This document shows, in pieces, positions 50,759-64,000 of a stretch of DNA of 64,000 nt. The position numbers and the translations under genes were made by a program. The notes under the pieces were generated by a model. It searched no databases. It worked only from the letters and a program-made list of their open reading frames with translations, and had not been told where the DNA came from. The DNA is from Echinococcus granulosus. Lineage: Eukaryota; Platyhelminthes; Cestoda; Cyclophyllidea; Taeniidae. The stretch is taken from assembly GCF_000524195.1 (NCBI RefSeq), contig NW_020170387.1:48500-112499 (forward strand), read 5' to 3'. Position 1 is the first letter of the stretch, and every line of letters starts with the position of its first letter.

Positions 50759-53700
50759 ATGAGGACGATGGGGGCGCTGGTTCTTCTGTTCTGCCTTCTT
50801 GTGACCATTGGAACGTCCACTGCGATCAGTCCGTCTGAACGAACAGTGTGTGTGGTTGCCTCCGAGGCAAGCGATGGCACCTACGATTTCTCCCTGGAGT
50901 CTGAAACTTTCCACATGCGGACACCAGGCTACGATTTCCTCATTCCCGCAGCTTCCTGGTTCAATCAGTCTGTGGATGATGTGGGAATGGCCTTCCAAAC
51001 AGTCAAAACTTCGGGAGAATTCGAGGACAAAATACAAGCCTATTGGGCGGGCTTCCTCGAACTCTATATCTCGAGGGATGTAACCTATGCCCAACTTGAA
51101 AATACTTTTGGCGGTAGGTCACTCATCTTGGTTGCTATGATTCAAATTTGGTCGACTATCTTGAAGGTATTTCGACTGTGAACTATTGCTGCTAATCTAA
51201 ACTCCCACGAAACCACGTATTGGTGCGATATTTTCTTTTATCTTATGATTTTCATGCTCTGCCAGCGGTAACTCTGACTGACACAAGTGCAACGGGACTG
51301 TATTGCATCCTCACAATGTCTTGCCAAGCTTTTGTGGCTTTTCAACTAGGCCATGAAAGATGATTGAAATGGTATTACTGGTTCTAATGGAGTCAGTATG
51401 GTCAACAGTTTGAGAAAAACGATTTAAGACAATTTCAAACGTCCCAAAAAAGTAGAGACGAAAGTATGTTAAGTAATTTAAGAATTTCTACGTTTTAAAA
51501 GCATTTAGAGGTCATTAGTATTTGGGTTCTCACTTCCAGAAAATAGGAATTCAAAGTTTGGGAAGATAACTATAAATGTAAACTGCCTAAACTTCAGGTA
51601 GCCTTGCATAAATCCATGGTCACTGCAGAACAAAATCAGTGCTTTCACTGTTACCTTTTACTCTGGTTATTAAAGTAAGATTTCGAGGAGGATGCATGCG
51701 TCTATGCCATGATCATCATTTAGATGTACTATGTCTACACAAGGCTGATTGTGCATATGGATAATATAATACAACTATAGAAATGAATTTTACGATATTA
51801 CAAATTGCTACATGATTTTCTGAAGGCTTTTGCAAGGACAACTCATCCGCTTGTCAAGAGCTTGAGGAGTACTTAAGACGCAATCTGGAGATGACTATCA
51901 AGAGGAGCCTTCAGTCCGGCGATATTGATCCCTACTGGCATCAGGCAGGCCTATTTATCCCTTCCTTACTATTAATGTGATATCTATTAAAAGGGGGTAT
52001 TTTACTTTGACAACGCATATTTTACATCAAAGGCTGTTCTCTCGCTTTCTGGGAATGAGATTCACCCGAGAAGTTCATAATATTTTTAGCCCTTCTATTC
52101 CTCTTGACCATTTATTCTATTACAGATATTCCCTAATATTTTAGAGGTCAACTTTTATTATTTCGGGAGGATATTTTCTAGTCCTTTCATTTCTGTTTCT
52201 TCACTGCCCGATTTCATCATGACTTTATCAACTTTGTAACTGGTTTCTCTTCAACAGTGGAAATTTCGTTTTATTGCCCTCTCCTTCTTCGTCCTTTCAA
52301 CCACAGATGGAGCTTGTGCTCTGGCAAATGCGTGGTATTCAAGATGCTTGGAACAACATTACGATAAACAACTCGAAATTCCTCACAACCGACTACTTGA
52401 TGCATCTCTTGGATGACGTCTTCGACATTCAGTAAGTGGACCGCTTTCACTATATTAATATAAAATGCCGATAAAAAATTTCTAAGGGATTCGATGACCA
52501 ATGGAATGCCAATGCTTTAATCCATTACTACCAAAACTGTGCGGTTTTATTGTTTTGTGATACAGTATGACTTAATAGACTATGAAGCCAAACGCGACAA
52601 ATCCTCTGCTGAAGCCTAGGAAGGAGGTTGAATAAATAATGTAATGTACCATGAAACCTCTGGGTGATTTTTAGCCTTCTGCAGCTGGCAGTCGACATGG
52701 GGGACGTCAGCGCAGCCTTGGGCCTGTACGAGGCCCTGGAGGAGGGGCCGAATGGCAAGCACTATTTTACAAGCCGACCTAGCTGCTCCGCCCTCGTGAA
52801 GCTTGCGCCCGACCACAAGGACATCTTCATCTCTCATGACACCTGGCGAGACTATGAGGGTATGCTGAAGGTAGTGAAATACTACGAATTTGCCTGGAGG
52901 CTCACTCGCGATCCCAGTGGGTTACAGTTCTCTTAAGCACATGCAAATTTCGACCTCTGTTTAGTTATTGAAAAGTTATTTTAGCAGAAGGGCTAACTAC
53001 GGCAGTCCATGTTTAATTCTATGGTTTTACTTCAAGTTTTCACGATCTCCCTTGTTCACTTGACAGCCAATGTAGTAATATGCTTTATTCTAGAGCATAG
53101 TTCCGCTTCACTTTTTTCATTTACTTTCATCGGACAGAAAAATTGTCCGTTTTACTTTGCTGTCCATCTCAAACTACTTCTACGACTTCCGTTTAGATAT
53201 ACCATATTTCAGTATCGTGGGCGTTATTGGCGTCATCACCTTGTTTTGTCTTTAACCAGTGGTTCAGCATGATTTAAGCATGTTTATGCTATCCTCTTGT
53301 AATAAAAAGACTAGTATTTGCAACGAAGTAATATTTTTACCGCAAAACCTGACTCCCGATTGGATAACACTGTTTTTAATGGATCTATTGGCTTGAATCA
53401 TGGCCTTGTTTGAGCCTTGAGGTGCACATTTTCTGCTTATGTACTGGGGTTCCATCATTGGAGCCAAATCATGATTTTGTGTTTTGCGTTTTTTGTAGGC
53501 TCACCAGTGATCCCAGCAGATAAAATCCTTTTTTCATCGTACCCATCAACAATCAATTCAATTGACGATTTCTACGTGACAAGCACTGGGTTGGTGCGTC
53601 GGTTTTCTTAGTAGGAGACCGCCTTTCTGTTCAACAGTTGGTACACTTGAAACGTTAAATTTGTTAACAGCTCGTGAATATTTATGCTGCTAGTATTTTA

Positions 53701-56700
53701 TCACATTAATCAGGTTTTTGTGGAATACCGAACTGAATTTGGGACGAGACTTAGCAAATTGGAATAAAGTTTGTGAGGCTTTCATACCCTATTTTAGGTC
53801 ATTCAAGAGACAACAAACGGTAACGAGAATCCAAATTTGTGGCCCTTTGTACGCCATGGCCTCAACAGCACCGTGTTGGGGGCCTTTCGTGTCATGATTG
53901 CGACTCGTCTTGCACGCACTCCGAGTGAGTGGATCGGCTTCTTTGCACGGGAGAACAGCGGAACGTAGGTTCTTGCCTCTGTCAAATCCGTTTCATTCGA
54001 TTGTTCGGCTTATTTTGTTCTACCCAACTTGTAAGTCCTGCTTATAATTTAGTAATAAATTCTAGCGAATACAAATTTGCAATGTGAACGGCCTTTTCTA
54101 GTGTTTATAGGTAGGGGTCTTGACTCCTGACAAATAGACATGAGGTTTAATCGCTATTTGTTTACCGTAAACGGTATAGGTACACACCCCTTAAATTGTG
54201 CTGATCAAGTATGTGGTACTAGCCTTAAAGAGAGCCACCAAATCCATGGTTTTGGTGATGATAAACCTCTGAATTTTGTTTGGAAAGCAGGGCCAGCACT
54301 ACACCCTTACACTCGTCATAAAGATGTCATTTCGTCACATTACGTCTTCCCAAAAGTGTATTCGACCAGACAAGACAAAGGGATGAAGTAACGGTAGCAA
54401 GTAATGTCTTGTCTTCATTTTCATCACTATTTCTTACTTTTGGGCAAGTTCATTTGTAGGTACATTAGTTATTTACTTCGTATGCTATGTCAAGTTGTAT
54501 CATCTTGTTGGGTAATGCTCCAGTGAAGTGGGACGAGTTTATCTATCTTTCCACTTTACCTGTGTATTCCAGATACAACAATCAGTGGATGGTGATCGAC
54601 ACAAAATTATTTGACCCATCGAAGCCCCTTCCGGAAAAAGACCTCTTCTGGGTGGCGGAACAAATACCGTAAGATGTTCGTTTATTTTCTGATTCCCGTT
54701 TTTCTTTTGTAGTTTTGGTTAGCGAGACTTGGACATTGAATATGATCATATGAATTGCATTAAAAGATAAAAGACTCATTGGCTTTATTGAGCTTCATTG
54801 AGACTGGATAAAATTCACCAGTTGTCAAACTTTCACATTTCAGGGGTTTAGTTCAGTCTGCAGACGTTACGGAACATCTTTTAAATAAGTCCTACTGGGG
54901 AAGTTACAACAATCCGTAAGTGCACGTTCAATAATTTCACGCGCTTTACTTCCTTAAAGACGAATGCGTAAAGCATTTTTAAACCCGCAAACATTGGGAT
55001 ACCATCGAATGCCTCGAAAAGACTGTAGTAGTATGAATAATCGGTTTTTTATGCTTTTCAAGCGTATGCTTGTTAGATTTTACCTTTGGAAACATGCAAA
55101 AAGCATTTATAGTTTACCAGTACGGAACGTTACCGATTTGGAAATGCTAGAACTTGGTGGTTAACTTTAGTGAAGATTTGTTTAAGAGGAACAACAAAAT
55201 ATAAGAGGCACAACTATGCAATAACCACGTGAAACTGATTTCATCAAATACGCGTCAAGTTCTCCTCTGGTTTTGGACTAAAACTTTTTTTATCAATTTC
55301 TCTTCCAACTTCTTAAATGATGTAAACTTAAGTAGGTCAAAATGCCAACTTTTTAGGTACTTTAAGTTCATTCACGAGATCTCAGGTTTTGATGATCTGG
55401 AGAAGAAATTTGGGGAATGCTTTTCCTACGAAATGACGCCTCGGGCTCAAATTTTCAGACGCAACCACTCGACGGCAGTATCGTTGCCAAGTGTCTACCG
55501 CCTAATGAGGTGAGAAGCTAGCTCTCTAAAGTCTACCACCCTAGTGAATCGGTTTACTTGTTTTGATCGACGGGCATAATCAAGGCGAAAATTAATATTT
55601 TAGTGTGGCGTTTAAGTATTTCGTTCATTGTAGCATTTGTCTGTTGATATCTTCTTGTCAAGTTCGAAGATTGGTGCAAGTCTCACGAACCATTTACATG
55701 CGCTTTGTGAAAAAGGATAAATACGCGCCTAATCTAAGGCCTATATGACTTTCAAAGCTACCACAAGTAGTGGTAGTTTTCTACAACCTTTCATTTCCTT
55801 TACTTGAACCTACAAGGGCACTTAACTCCCACAGTGAAGGTGTAAATGCAAAAGCGTGTGTGTGAATATACTATTCTGATTGTTTTATTAATCATGTAAG
55901 GAATAAAAACGATGCGATTCGATCACCATTCCTTAATCTCCGTTACAAATTTGGAGAATGAAGATCAGAGGAGTCACAGGAAATTTCTTTCTACGCAAGT
56001 AAAGCTTGTGATTAACTGGAGCCTGGACTTCTAGAAAATTTGTAATCACGTCCCCTCTATCTAAAGGAGAAGAGCTTCCGTAGCAGAATCTGTTGTAGTC
56101 ATGTGGTACAGCCGAGACCCACGGGCTGCCCTCTGTGGTAACTTTTGCTAGGCTTACGAGCATTAACAGCAGCTATGCCATTAATTCTGATGGTGGAAGT
56201 ACCTCCCTCACGTAGGTTCAATGACTTCACGCACGATCCGCTGTCGCATTGCAACTGCACGCCACCTTACACTGCGCAGTACGCTATCTCGGCCCGAAGC
56301 GATCTCAACGACCCCAACGGCGTTTATCCCTTCCCTCTCCTCGTCTACCGTCTTCACGGCGCTACTGACGTCAAACTCGTCAACCTGGAACTGGCCAGAT
56401 CGGTCTGTCCTTGTCCTTCTTTTCATTGCTATCCGGTCTGGTTAGACATCGGTTAGAGTTTGAGACACATGTTTTTGGTTACAAGATCAATAGGGATTCG
56501 CAAACGCTCGGTAGAACAAAGAGGTCGTTCTTAAACTCAGCACGGAATCTTTTTCCCTTTTTTTCGGCTCTAGAACCTGTGTATCTACAAAACTGGGAGA
56601 TTCTACAAAATGGTTTCGAGGCAACTAGTCTGAGAGTAGCAGGAGTAATGGAGTTGATTGTGTTTTTATAGCTGAGCATGATAGCAGTGGCTGGGCCGAC

Positions 56701-56866
56701 CTATGATCAGGTGCCGGTGTTTGATTGGTCCCGGTTGAGGCCGGAAAGGCCGCGACCCCTGATGCATCCTGAGCGTTGGGCCTTCCCTCTGGTGGTCATC
56801 CAGGTGGAGAACAACCACAACCAGTGGATGCAACCTTACCTACGAACTTGGACCATGGCACCGTAG
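50759..56866 (+). CDS. PLBD2: Phospholipase B-like 2 (lamina-ancestor/p76 family) lysosomal protein
   Basis: Eleven exons: 50759-51113, 51826-51944, 52307-52431, 52675-52916, 53499-53593, 53798-53964, 54573-54668, 54844-54915, 55357-55509, 56216-56402, 56672-56866. About 601 residues. The family has an N-terminal-nucleophile hydrolase fold, matures by self-cleavage and works in the lysosome or is secreted; its true substrate is unsettled. Residues 1-22 form a signal peptide. The nucleophile is Cys237 in PSCSALVK, with the cut expected between Ser236 and Cys237. Later landmarks are DPYWHQ, ILFSSYPSTINSIDDFYV, TYNNQWMVID, EQIPG, PRAQIFRRN, AISARSDLNDPNG and AGPTYDQVPVFDW, in family order. At least eight N-glycosylation sequons are present. 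Matches such as MIATRLARTPSEWIGFF and ARSDLN place it nearer PLBD2 than PLBD1. The start was chosen because the hydrophobic core begins just after it; an in-frame ATG 66 bases upstream would bury the signal peptide. Confidence 0.94.
51945..52306 (+). other. PLBD2 intron 2 with a GC donor
   Basis: The exon ends DPYWHQ with cag|gcaggc; the next begins atggagcttgtg (MELVLWQMRG), where the family has DPYWHQ followed directly by a similar LTLLQLKG segment. The nearest usable GT would add about 11 unrelated residues. So a GC-AG intron is the better model, though the donor is weaker than gcaagt. Confidence 0.65.
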
Positions 56867-56869
56867 CTT

Positions 56870-58300
56870 ACACACACATCCATCCAACATTCACTACCAT
56901 CGCCAGATCTTGACTGTAAAAGCAACCTGACCGAGTTCGAATAAATCTTACAAACCCAAACATAGTTTAAATCCTATTTGGGATGGAAGTAGTGCAAATT
57001 ACGCCCTAACTCCAAAATAAGTCAGCGCGATCCAAAGAACAAACGCATTTGTCTCTGCATTACAGATTTAGCATCCCTATCGTGGAAAATGACCACAATC
57101 GCTGTCCGCATTGCGCAAATCAAAGCAAAACTCCCGACATGCGACGATCAACCGTGAAGAGCACTAATTCGAACTTGCTGTGGTAGACGCCAAACCAGAA
57201 CAGCTTATCCAAACTCCGAGGTAGCAAAGCACCCCCAGGAGACTGAACAGATGCAAGACCAACTCCGGATTCGGCTTACAGCGACGACCGCCTCCCTGCC
57301 GTGTTTTAGCCATGAGTTACCCGTCATTAGTGCACGCAATAACCAAACTCTAGTGTTGAGATTAACACGGCTACTATAACGACGTTGAATAGGCGGAAAA
57401 GTGCCGCCGAAACAGGTCACCTCGACAGCCGGGGCCGCAACCTCATCAGGCAGTGCCCGGTGACAGTCAGACGAACACCCTCAGCACCAGACGAGCCATC
57501 GAGCCTGCGACCCGCGCTTCTGACGATGCGAGAGCATGGAAGTGTAGACCGAAAACAACCAGCATAAGCACAGAAAGCCCTACCAGTTCTGACAACCCCG
57601 GACCAAGGCTCCTTGACGACACATTCACCGCGGAAAGTACCTTCATAGACGAAGAACCCAAGTAACACCGCGGCACAAGCTAATACCGGATACTAGGACC
57701 CATTTTGAGAACGGCAGAAATATGAACCAAGCTTTACTTCGCAGCCACTAGCAAAAAGCATATCTACCTGGAGAAATGGTAATCACTCAAAGGAGACCAA
57801 TATCTGCTGCAAACCCTTTGCAATGCCCGCGCATCAACACACCGATTCTACACGCAGGATATAAAAGGCACCAGTTTCTCTCGACCAGGAGCTCCAACTA
57901 TGGCGAAAAAAGCGCCGTTAGAAGCCACATAAGAATAAATCAGGGATTGAAGTTCTATCACTATTCAATACAGGTCTGTAGTTCATCACTAAAAACGCAC
58001 CACAGTGTAAGAAGTTCAGAACGAAGTAATCCACCGCTGCAAACAAATCAGACATCCTCTGAGTACTGAGACGATTGGATCTATCGGATTCCGAAAGCCA
58101 TGTAATCCACCTAGGTGAAATTAGAATGAGCACAAGCCAGAACCAAACAAACTTTAAGGGGCCAAAATCCAAGCTGCACCCACGCGCAACGGGGCAGAGG
58201 CACACGCCCAATTTTCAAAAAGGTTCGAACGGACTAACAAGAGACTTAAAACAATAGCCGACTCATTTTAAGATCAGAAAAGAGACCAGGATTATATTAA
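56870..58300. other. T-poor, A/C-rich block downstream of PLBD2
   Basis: For about 1.4 kb the + strand has roughly 12-20% T in the lines I counted, while the introns just before are clearly T-rich. No protein domain is recognised. Open frames on both strands (for example + 57453-57665 and minus 57417-57668) overlap and lack homology. Since introns of the + strand genes are T-rich, an A-rich + strand could mark a transcript on the minus strand; a retroelement with A-rich coding strand is another possibility. A TATAAAAGG sequence lies near 57.86 kb. Confidence 0.5.
56940..56945 (+). terminator. Poly(A) signal of the PLBD2 gene
   Basis: AATAAA 74 bases after the stop codon, a typical distance for a compact 3' UTR. 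Confidence 0.6.
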
Positions 58301-61300
58301 CTGAGGATTTTTAGAGTCAGATTTACAATATACAATCTACTTACATCGGCGAGGGAAGTTCTCTTAACCCGCTAATTTTTGAATACAGAGTTCAACTGAA
58401 TTAATAAATGAAACCATGAGGGTCTCATTATAGCGCTCCGAGTCTTCCCTAAATTCGTCTGAAGGCACAAAGATACGTCAGAAAACCTGTTACCAAGGTA
58501 CAGATTGGCTAAGAGGCTGCTAACAAAAATCTTTTAGAGACGTTATACATATTAGATTTACTCTTTTACGTGGTGCGTATTTCGGCTACTAATTAGTGGG
58601 ACATTTCTGATCTTACTACAGTTATCACCGCCGTAATTTATGATGGTTTCGTTATTACTTTTACAGCTGTCACAATATAGCGCCCCATACTTTTCTTGAA
58701 GCTTTAAGAAGTCACAGTGGCATGAAGAAGGTGTGTTGATGAAGTAAGGAAGAGATAATGCTACATTCGTTGCCCTAAAACCACGCCGCTGAGAGGAAGT
58801 ACAAATTACGGAGCCTTGTGTGCCCGTGTAATCAAATCCCGAGTTAAACAAGCTATCAAAGCATTGCAGCTTATGGCATTTAAATTAATCAACTGTTCCA
58901 ATACACGGTCCTTATTCGACTCCGGAGTTTTCATAATTATCATAGCATACAGGAACGTAGTCATGCTCCATAACTGCCGTTCTGTGTGAAGTGGTCAGTA
59001 CTGCTAAAACTATATTCTACCGACCAAACATTAGTAGCATATGCGATTGTGAATACATTAAAATATGAAAATGGCTATTTTGCCAATACCAAAGCTAAGG
59101 ATGGTTCAAACATCCATTACACCCCAAATTACGCTTTTTATACGGCTTCCCTAACATTCCAACATCAGTTTAACTCATCTTCAAAGGTAATCTCAATTAG
59201 GTGTGGGGTTGAATCCTGAGGGAGTTCTAACTTTAGAATGCACCAGCCGATCAACAGGAGGATAAAGTTTATCAGAAGTGGTAGCAAACTTGATGATAAA
59301 ATGGATTTGGATGAAGATCTTGTCATTAAAACAGATTAATAAGTCGTGATTTTTACCATTTTTAAGACAAGCGCAATTAATTCGAATACACCCTTTACAT
59401 TCAGTGGTCCAAAATAATACGCCAAAGGGTTTTGGCTGCTGTCTCATTTCACGGTGGTTCTTCAATGACTCGTTTTCTTGATTATTTGTCAGTCAATCCG
59501 AAAAATAAATACGCGCCCATACGTATTTTACCAATTAACGTACACCGTTACCTCATCCTTATTTTTGCATTTTACTTATTCATGTGAGTCTAAACTTGGA
59601 TTTTGTAGGTTCGTTAAAATAAAATAGAGTGTGTTGCCAGATTAATTAGAAAGAAATAAGTAGGGGCGTGCAAAGAAGTCCAAAAGACCTATCACTCTCC
59701 ACGGGCCTCGATTTGGCGACACAATTATCACGACGTGACGCATCCAGCCACTTGCCTTCTAACCTGTCGCACGTGCAGCAATAACAGCGGTAGTCAAAGC
59801 CAACTCTGACGCCCTGGTAGCCGTCGCGTGGCTGTGAGCAGGGAAAAGAAGGGGCGGTGGGAGAGAGGGGGGGGGAGTGGAAAGTGCCAGGGGAGACGTG
59901 TAACCCGCATCCCAGGAGGTGTGAAGCGGTGTTTGGACACTGTTTAAGCAAATTAGAGGCGTGATTTCTCCGCCCATTTTTCTACCCTTTCTCCTGCTAC
60001 TGAATTTCTTTATCGAAACAACTATTTACAGTATGTCGTGTATACTAGGGCAATTTGAGGAACTTAGGTCCCTAATTTAAACCAACAATCTTTCCAGCCC
60101 AGAGCTGCCTTTTTATATTCGGTCGTTGCGACTTTCACCTGTAAAAAAAACACTCTGTCTTTAGAAGCCAATAAAAAAACCTAATCCTAGCCAACATTCG
60201 ATTTCAATCCTCAAGTGATTGTTAAGAAGAGGTTTGAAATAGTCATTTCTAGTTTGAGGAAATAGGGTCAAAGCGACGCAGAAGATGAGGATGAGAATGA
60301 GGTGATTGTGTATCCTACTCTCTCCCATCCTGCGGTTCACTTCTTCCCATGTATCAGCTTTGCTACGAAATTAGGTCTTGAATTCTTCTCTCTAGGAACG
60401 CCACCTTTTCCATTCACTGGTTCACTGTCTGTCTACCTCTCAGAGATATGGTTTCCTACTCATATCTCACTTGTATCGCATAATATTGCGTAACATCGAG
60501 TAAATGGGTCTCGACCGTAATTGCTGTTTGAACAACTCCGCACACACACACACGCACAAAGCGGGCGTAGTATGCTAGGCACGGCGGATGAATAAAGTGG
60601 TACGCGTTTTGAAAGGGTGGGTAGGGTGGGTAGTACGCGGATTGCTCAAGCATTTAAGTTTTGACCGCAAGAACATTTTTCTCAACCTAGCAAAAAATGC
60701 AAACATATTACGCCTTAATGATATGAATGAAGTAAGGAACATCTTGGAGGTTGTTGAAGTGGACATCAATTACGACACCCTATATATTCAGAAGCTAAAA
60801 GCGACAATGGGTGTGCTTGGCATTCGCGTAGGTAGGGAATGTCTGGGAACATTAAGTTTATTTGCCCTTCGATTTGTTTACCCACTTCTATTCATGCTCC
60901 GCTTTGCTGATCTGCAAGTATTGCTTGAATTATCGCACTAAGATCATGCTGAATTCGTTAAATATTAATTCGTTAGTGCCCTGAATTGCTAATATTAACT
61001 GGTAGGGAAAGGATAAAGGTGTATTTGATGATACCAGTTTCATTGGACATGTAACTGTGCCCGTATCTCGAATCTCATCTGGTTTGATCTTTATGGCAAT
61101 GGAAGGAGGGCTGCTCAGCTCCTCTGTGCAACTTGTCCACCATTTCTTATGTGCCTTATATAACATCTCCAGGGACAAAATGAGTGCCACATTAATGGCA
61201 TCGTCGGCTCACCCATTTTATAATGATTTCTGTCTCTGTTTCACTGGTTGAGTACCACGTTATGATGGCGATCGGTCATCCCTTCCAGTTATTAACAGTA

Positions 61301-64000
61301 TTTTTTCTTTGGAATCCTAGGTCAGCCTAAATCTTCACTTTGCAGTTCTTTTCGCATGTCATCAGGTACGATAAACCTGCCCATTCGCCCTCCACTACAC
61401 CTTAGAACACACTGAAACACCAGCAAAGTGGTACAAAGACAAGCAAATTTGTGGCGCTTGTAAAGTTTACCTTCAAATAAAAGAGCACACAAATTAAGAT
61501 ACATTTTGCCATACCAGCATTTTCTAAATTTATCAGTAGCTTTATTAACTGGCCTGTTCAAAGGGAATAGCGATGGACACTAATCCTACGCCATTCATTT
61601 AAAAGGAAAAAAAGTATAGACTTATCTTAGAACTTATCATCTGTACAAAAATGTGATTGAAAGGTATTGTAAGCAATACGAATTATGGCAATTTTTCACT
61701 TGTAAATTAGGCTTACCCACCATCCAAATTTACCCCTGACTTCATGTATTATGGACTCTGAAACATTTGTGAATTTTGTATTGGAAAACGGCGAAACCAG
61801 AGTCGAGAACTAAGGAGAAGGTCCTGAGTAGTATAGTTAGGGAAATCAAAGACTTGACAGTAGCCGCTTAAGTCACAACTGGTACTTCAATATTGGAACT
61901 GAAAACTGGGATTGTCGCGAGGACTGTGGCAGTGTTTTGTTTCCCCATAGATCTCTTGCCTCTAAAGTGATCAAATTATGTGGTAGATGAGTATATCCTC
62001 TCAAAATGGACTCATTTTATAACAATGAAACATTAATAGATGCTCTTAATATAGAAAATCCGACACTTTTGGTTGTTTGCTGTCAACTATGTAGAACAGT
62101 CAGGGATAGGGTAACTAACTCGTGAACCGGGAATACGGTAATGCATTCACTCATCACGGTTCGCGACAATAAGCTATAATGCAATTGCCAAAGTAACAAA
62201 GTTTAATATTATTCCCAATTTCTTGATAAATATTCTGATAGAATTGCCATGTGTGGGGGAAGTGGTTTGGCTGCTAACGAAGTTCCACGACTGCCTTAAT
62301 GTCTCCATTAACGGCGGCTTACTATGCCAGGAATATTTAAGCCAGTGAGTGAGGATTGTCATTTTTTTTTTGCTTTTAAATCATTTCAAGTACACTGTGA
62401 TCAAGAAGGTGGCCAATTTAAAATTGCTTAAAAATGTGGCTATAGAGGCTTCATAAACTAGGTTCAAATTCGTATCAAACTCAGACTCGACTTAACAGTC
62501 TACTGTGGATGGGACATCCTAAGTGGCGTATCTTTTACTCTGTGAGATTTGTCGGGACAAAACACATGGAAATAGCTCAGTTTGGGCATCTGTCCATCCT
62601 TACACACTTTCTAAATTTCCTCATCAATGTGACCATTAAAACCAGCCATTGTGAATAAGTGGTCATAATTTGTAATGCCCACGTTACATAGGACTGACAG
62701 AAGTATCAGCATTTGTTCAACCGCAGACATTATGAGGATTATTATTAAAGTAATTTGAAGAATACGTTGGACCGCCAATGCAATGTTGCTGAAGAGCACT
62801 TAACAAGCGGAGTCGTTTTACGGACTCGAGCGCGCCAAGAGCCTTGCAAAATTGTATCGGTTTACCTGCTGCCCTGTACTGATGTCAATACGGTTGATTC
62901 TATAGTCATAAGTATAGGAGTCAGCTCTAAAGTTTAAGCCTTCTGAAAACTAATCAGGGGGCCATTTTTACGTCACCATCATATTTATAATGGTATTACA
63001 TGAGATTTGGGTGTCATCAGTAAAGTTGTATTAATTACTCTCCGTCTGATAGACCTGTCGATTGATCACCAATCAACCCTTGCCACTCTTCGCCTAGAAT
63101 TTAGCATCCTTCTTGTGCTTTTCCATACCTCCAACTAGAATAATAAAGATAATTAAATGGTTGATGTTGGTTTTTTTCTCAGGTGACAGTGAAAGCATAA
63201 AATCCTTGCTTGGTGGTGAGATCATGCCAAATAGTCTGTTTGAATGATATGAGTAGGACTTGTGCTGATTTTTTAGCAGAAAGACATAATTAACATCAGT
63301 AAGAATTTATGTTACAACAGTTTTTAGCTGCTTACTTCTTTGCTTACCGACGCCTAAGGGAGAATCTCGGCCCTCTCGGTTGTCATGGTACTTGCTCGCA
63401 TCTGTTCTCCCCTTTCATAGACAAAACTTCAAACAGGTGAGTGAAGAAGTATGGTACACTTCAAGTACAATCGTCGAGAGGTGATGCTCCTCCCTCATCT
63501 CACTCTCTCCTTCTCTGTGGCCTCCTCGTCTATTAGTGGACACCAGGACCTCGTGCTTCTGAGCGTTTGCGTGTGTGCCTCCAGTGATAATGGTGCTTTA
63601 GAGGAAAATCCCTGCTTTTGCAGCCCCTCCACGGTGGTCACGCAAAGCGTAAGCGGTGCTTTCTGAATGTCAAGGGAGGGGAAGAGAGATGTCTACTGAA
63701 ATTCTTTAAGGTTATACCACTTAACAGGGCGTGAAAAAATTATGACTGGGAGAGTCAAAAGCCTGTCATGGAGTGATGGAAGATGGCAACTCCATTGGCT
63801 TTTTAGAAGCTATTTTTTATTGCGTGAAAGTGATCAGTGGAAGTGGTTTCCTCTCAGCGTTTGCTTTGGCTGTCCAACGACACAAATCGCCTAGCGAGAG
63901 CCATTAAATCAATCTACCGTGGACAGAAATGTTAGCTTATAAAGTCGCCGAAGGGCGCTTTCTGCGATGTGCCTGTACCCTCCGTTGTTTGCATGGTTTA
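58301..64000. other. Intergenic DNA, no supported gene
   Basis: The largest open frame is a 117-codon + frame at 60588-60941 with no recognisable domain. A GC-rich island with a G-run lies at about 59.65-59.95 kb, and a CA microsatellite at 60541-60558. A 71-codon frame at 63451-63666 has no supporting evidence. Confidence 0.45.
60541..60558. repeat. (CA)n microsatellite
   Basis: Short CA repeat with one CG interruption. Confidence 0.8.

Noticed and set aside
60588..60941. 117-codon + strand open frame
   Set aside because: Its sequence is plausible but no family is recognised, and there are no splice sites or other support.
1..64000. CRISPR arrays, operons or bacterial genes
   Set aside because: No spaced identical repeats were seen, and the genes are clearly intron-bearing animal genes.

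Overview
The window is nuclear DNA of an animal. It holds three intron-rich genes head to tail on the + strand between about 30.0 and 56.9 kb, set in mostly non-coding DNA with a few decayed repeats. The gene structure fits a flatworm, most likely a tapeworm: T-rich introns, most well over 100 bases but some of 72-78 bases and one apparent 39-base intron, and an internally deleted Ty3/gypsy retrotransposon whose protease and integrase recall the CsRn1 group of flatworms. No rRNA or mitochondrial marker is present, so the phylum is an inference. Two runs of exactly 100 N (19275-19374 and 34506-34605) are assembly gaps.

Layout. 1-29.9 kb: no gene could be supported. This part holds short dispersed repeats, a 58-base hairpin, an N gap and the gypsy remnant (20.37-22.16 kb, minus strand). 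30.0-38.4 kb: a 13-exon SLC6 (sodium/chloride-dependent neurotransmitter or amino-acid symporter) gene, with one exon crossed by the second N gap. 38.4-41.1 kb: intergenic. 41.1-49.7 kb: a SEPT2-group septin gene of nine exons, including the 39-base intron. 50.6-56.9 kb: an 11-exon gene for a phospholipase B-like 2 (PLBD2/p76) lysosomal protein, with CCAAT and CACGTG elements just upstream. 56.9-58.3 kb: a strikingly T-poor block that follows the PLBD2 gene. 58.3-64 kb: no supported gene.

The three genes are not an evident pathway: a plasma-membrane symporter, a cytoskeletal GTP-binding filament protein and a lysosomal hydrolase-fold protein. The exon joins were set by reading frame, splice consensus and family alignment from memory; every join keeps frame. 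The most interesting points are residue changes in otherwise well-kept proteins. The SLC6 protein lacks the usual Na2-site Asp and the Cl-site Tyr. The septin lacks the P-loop Ser and the switch-I Thr, which suggests a GTPase-dead subunit. Two introns appear to be GC-AG. I did not find a clearly new biological system.
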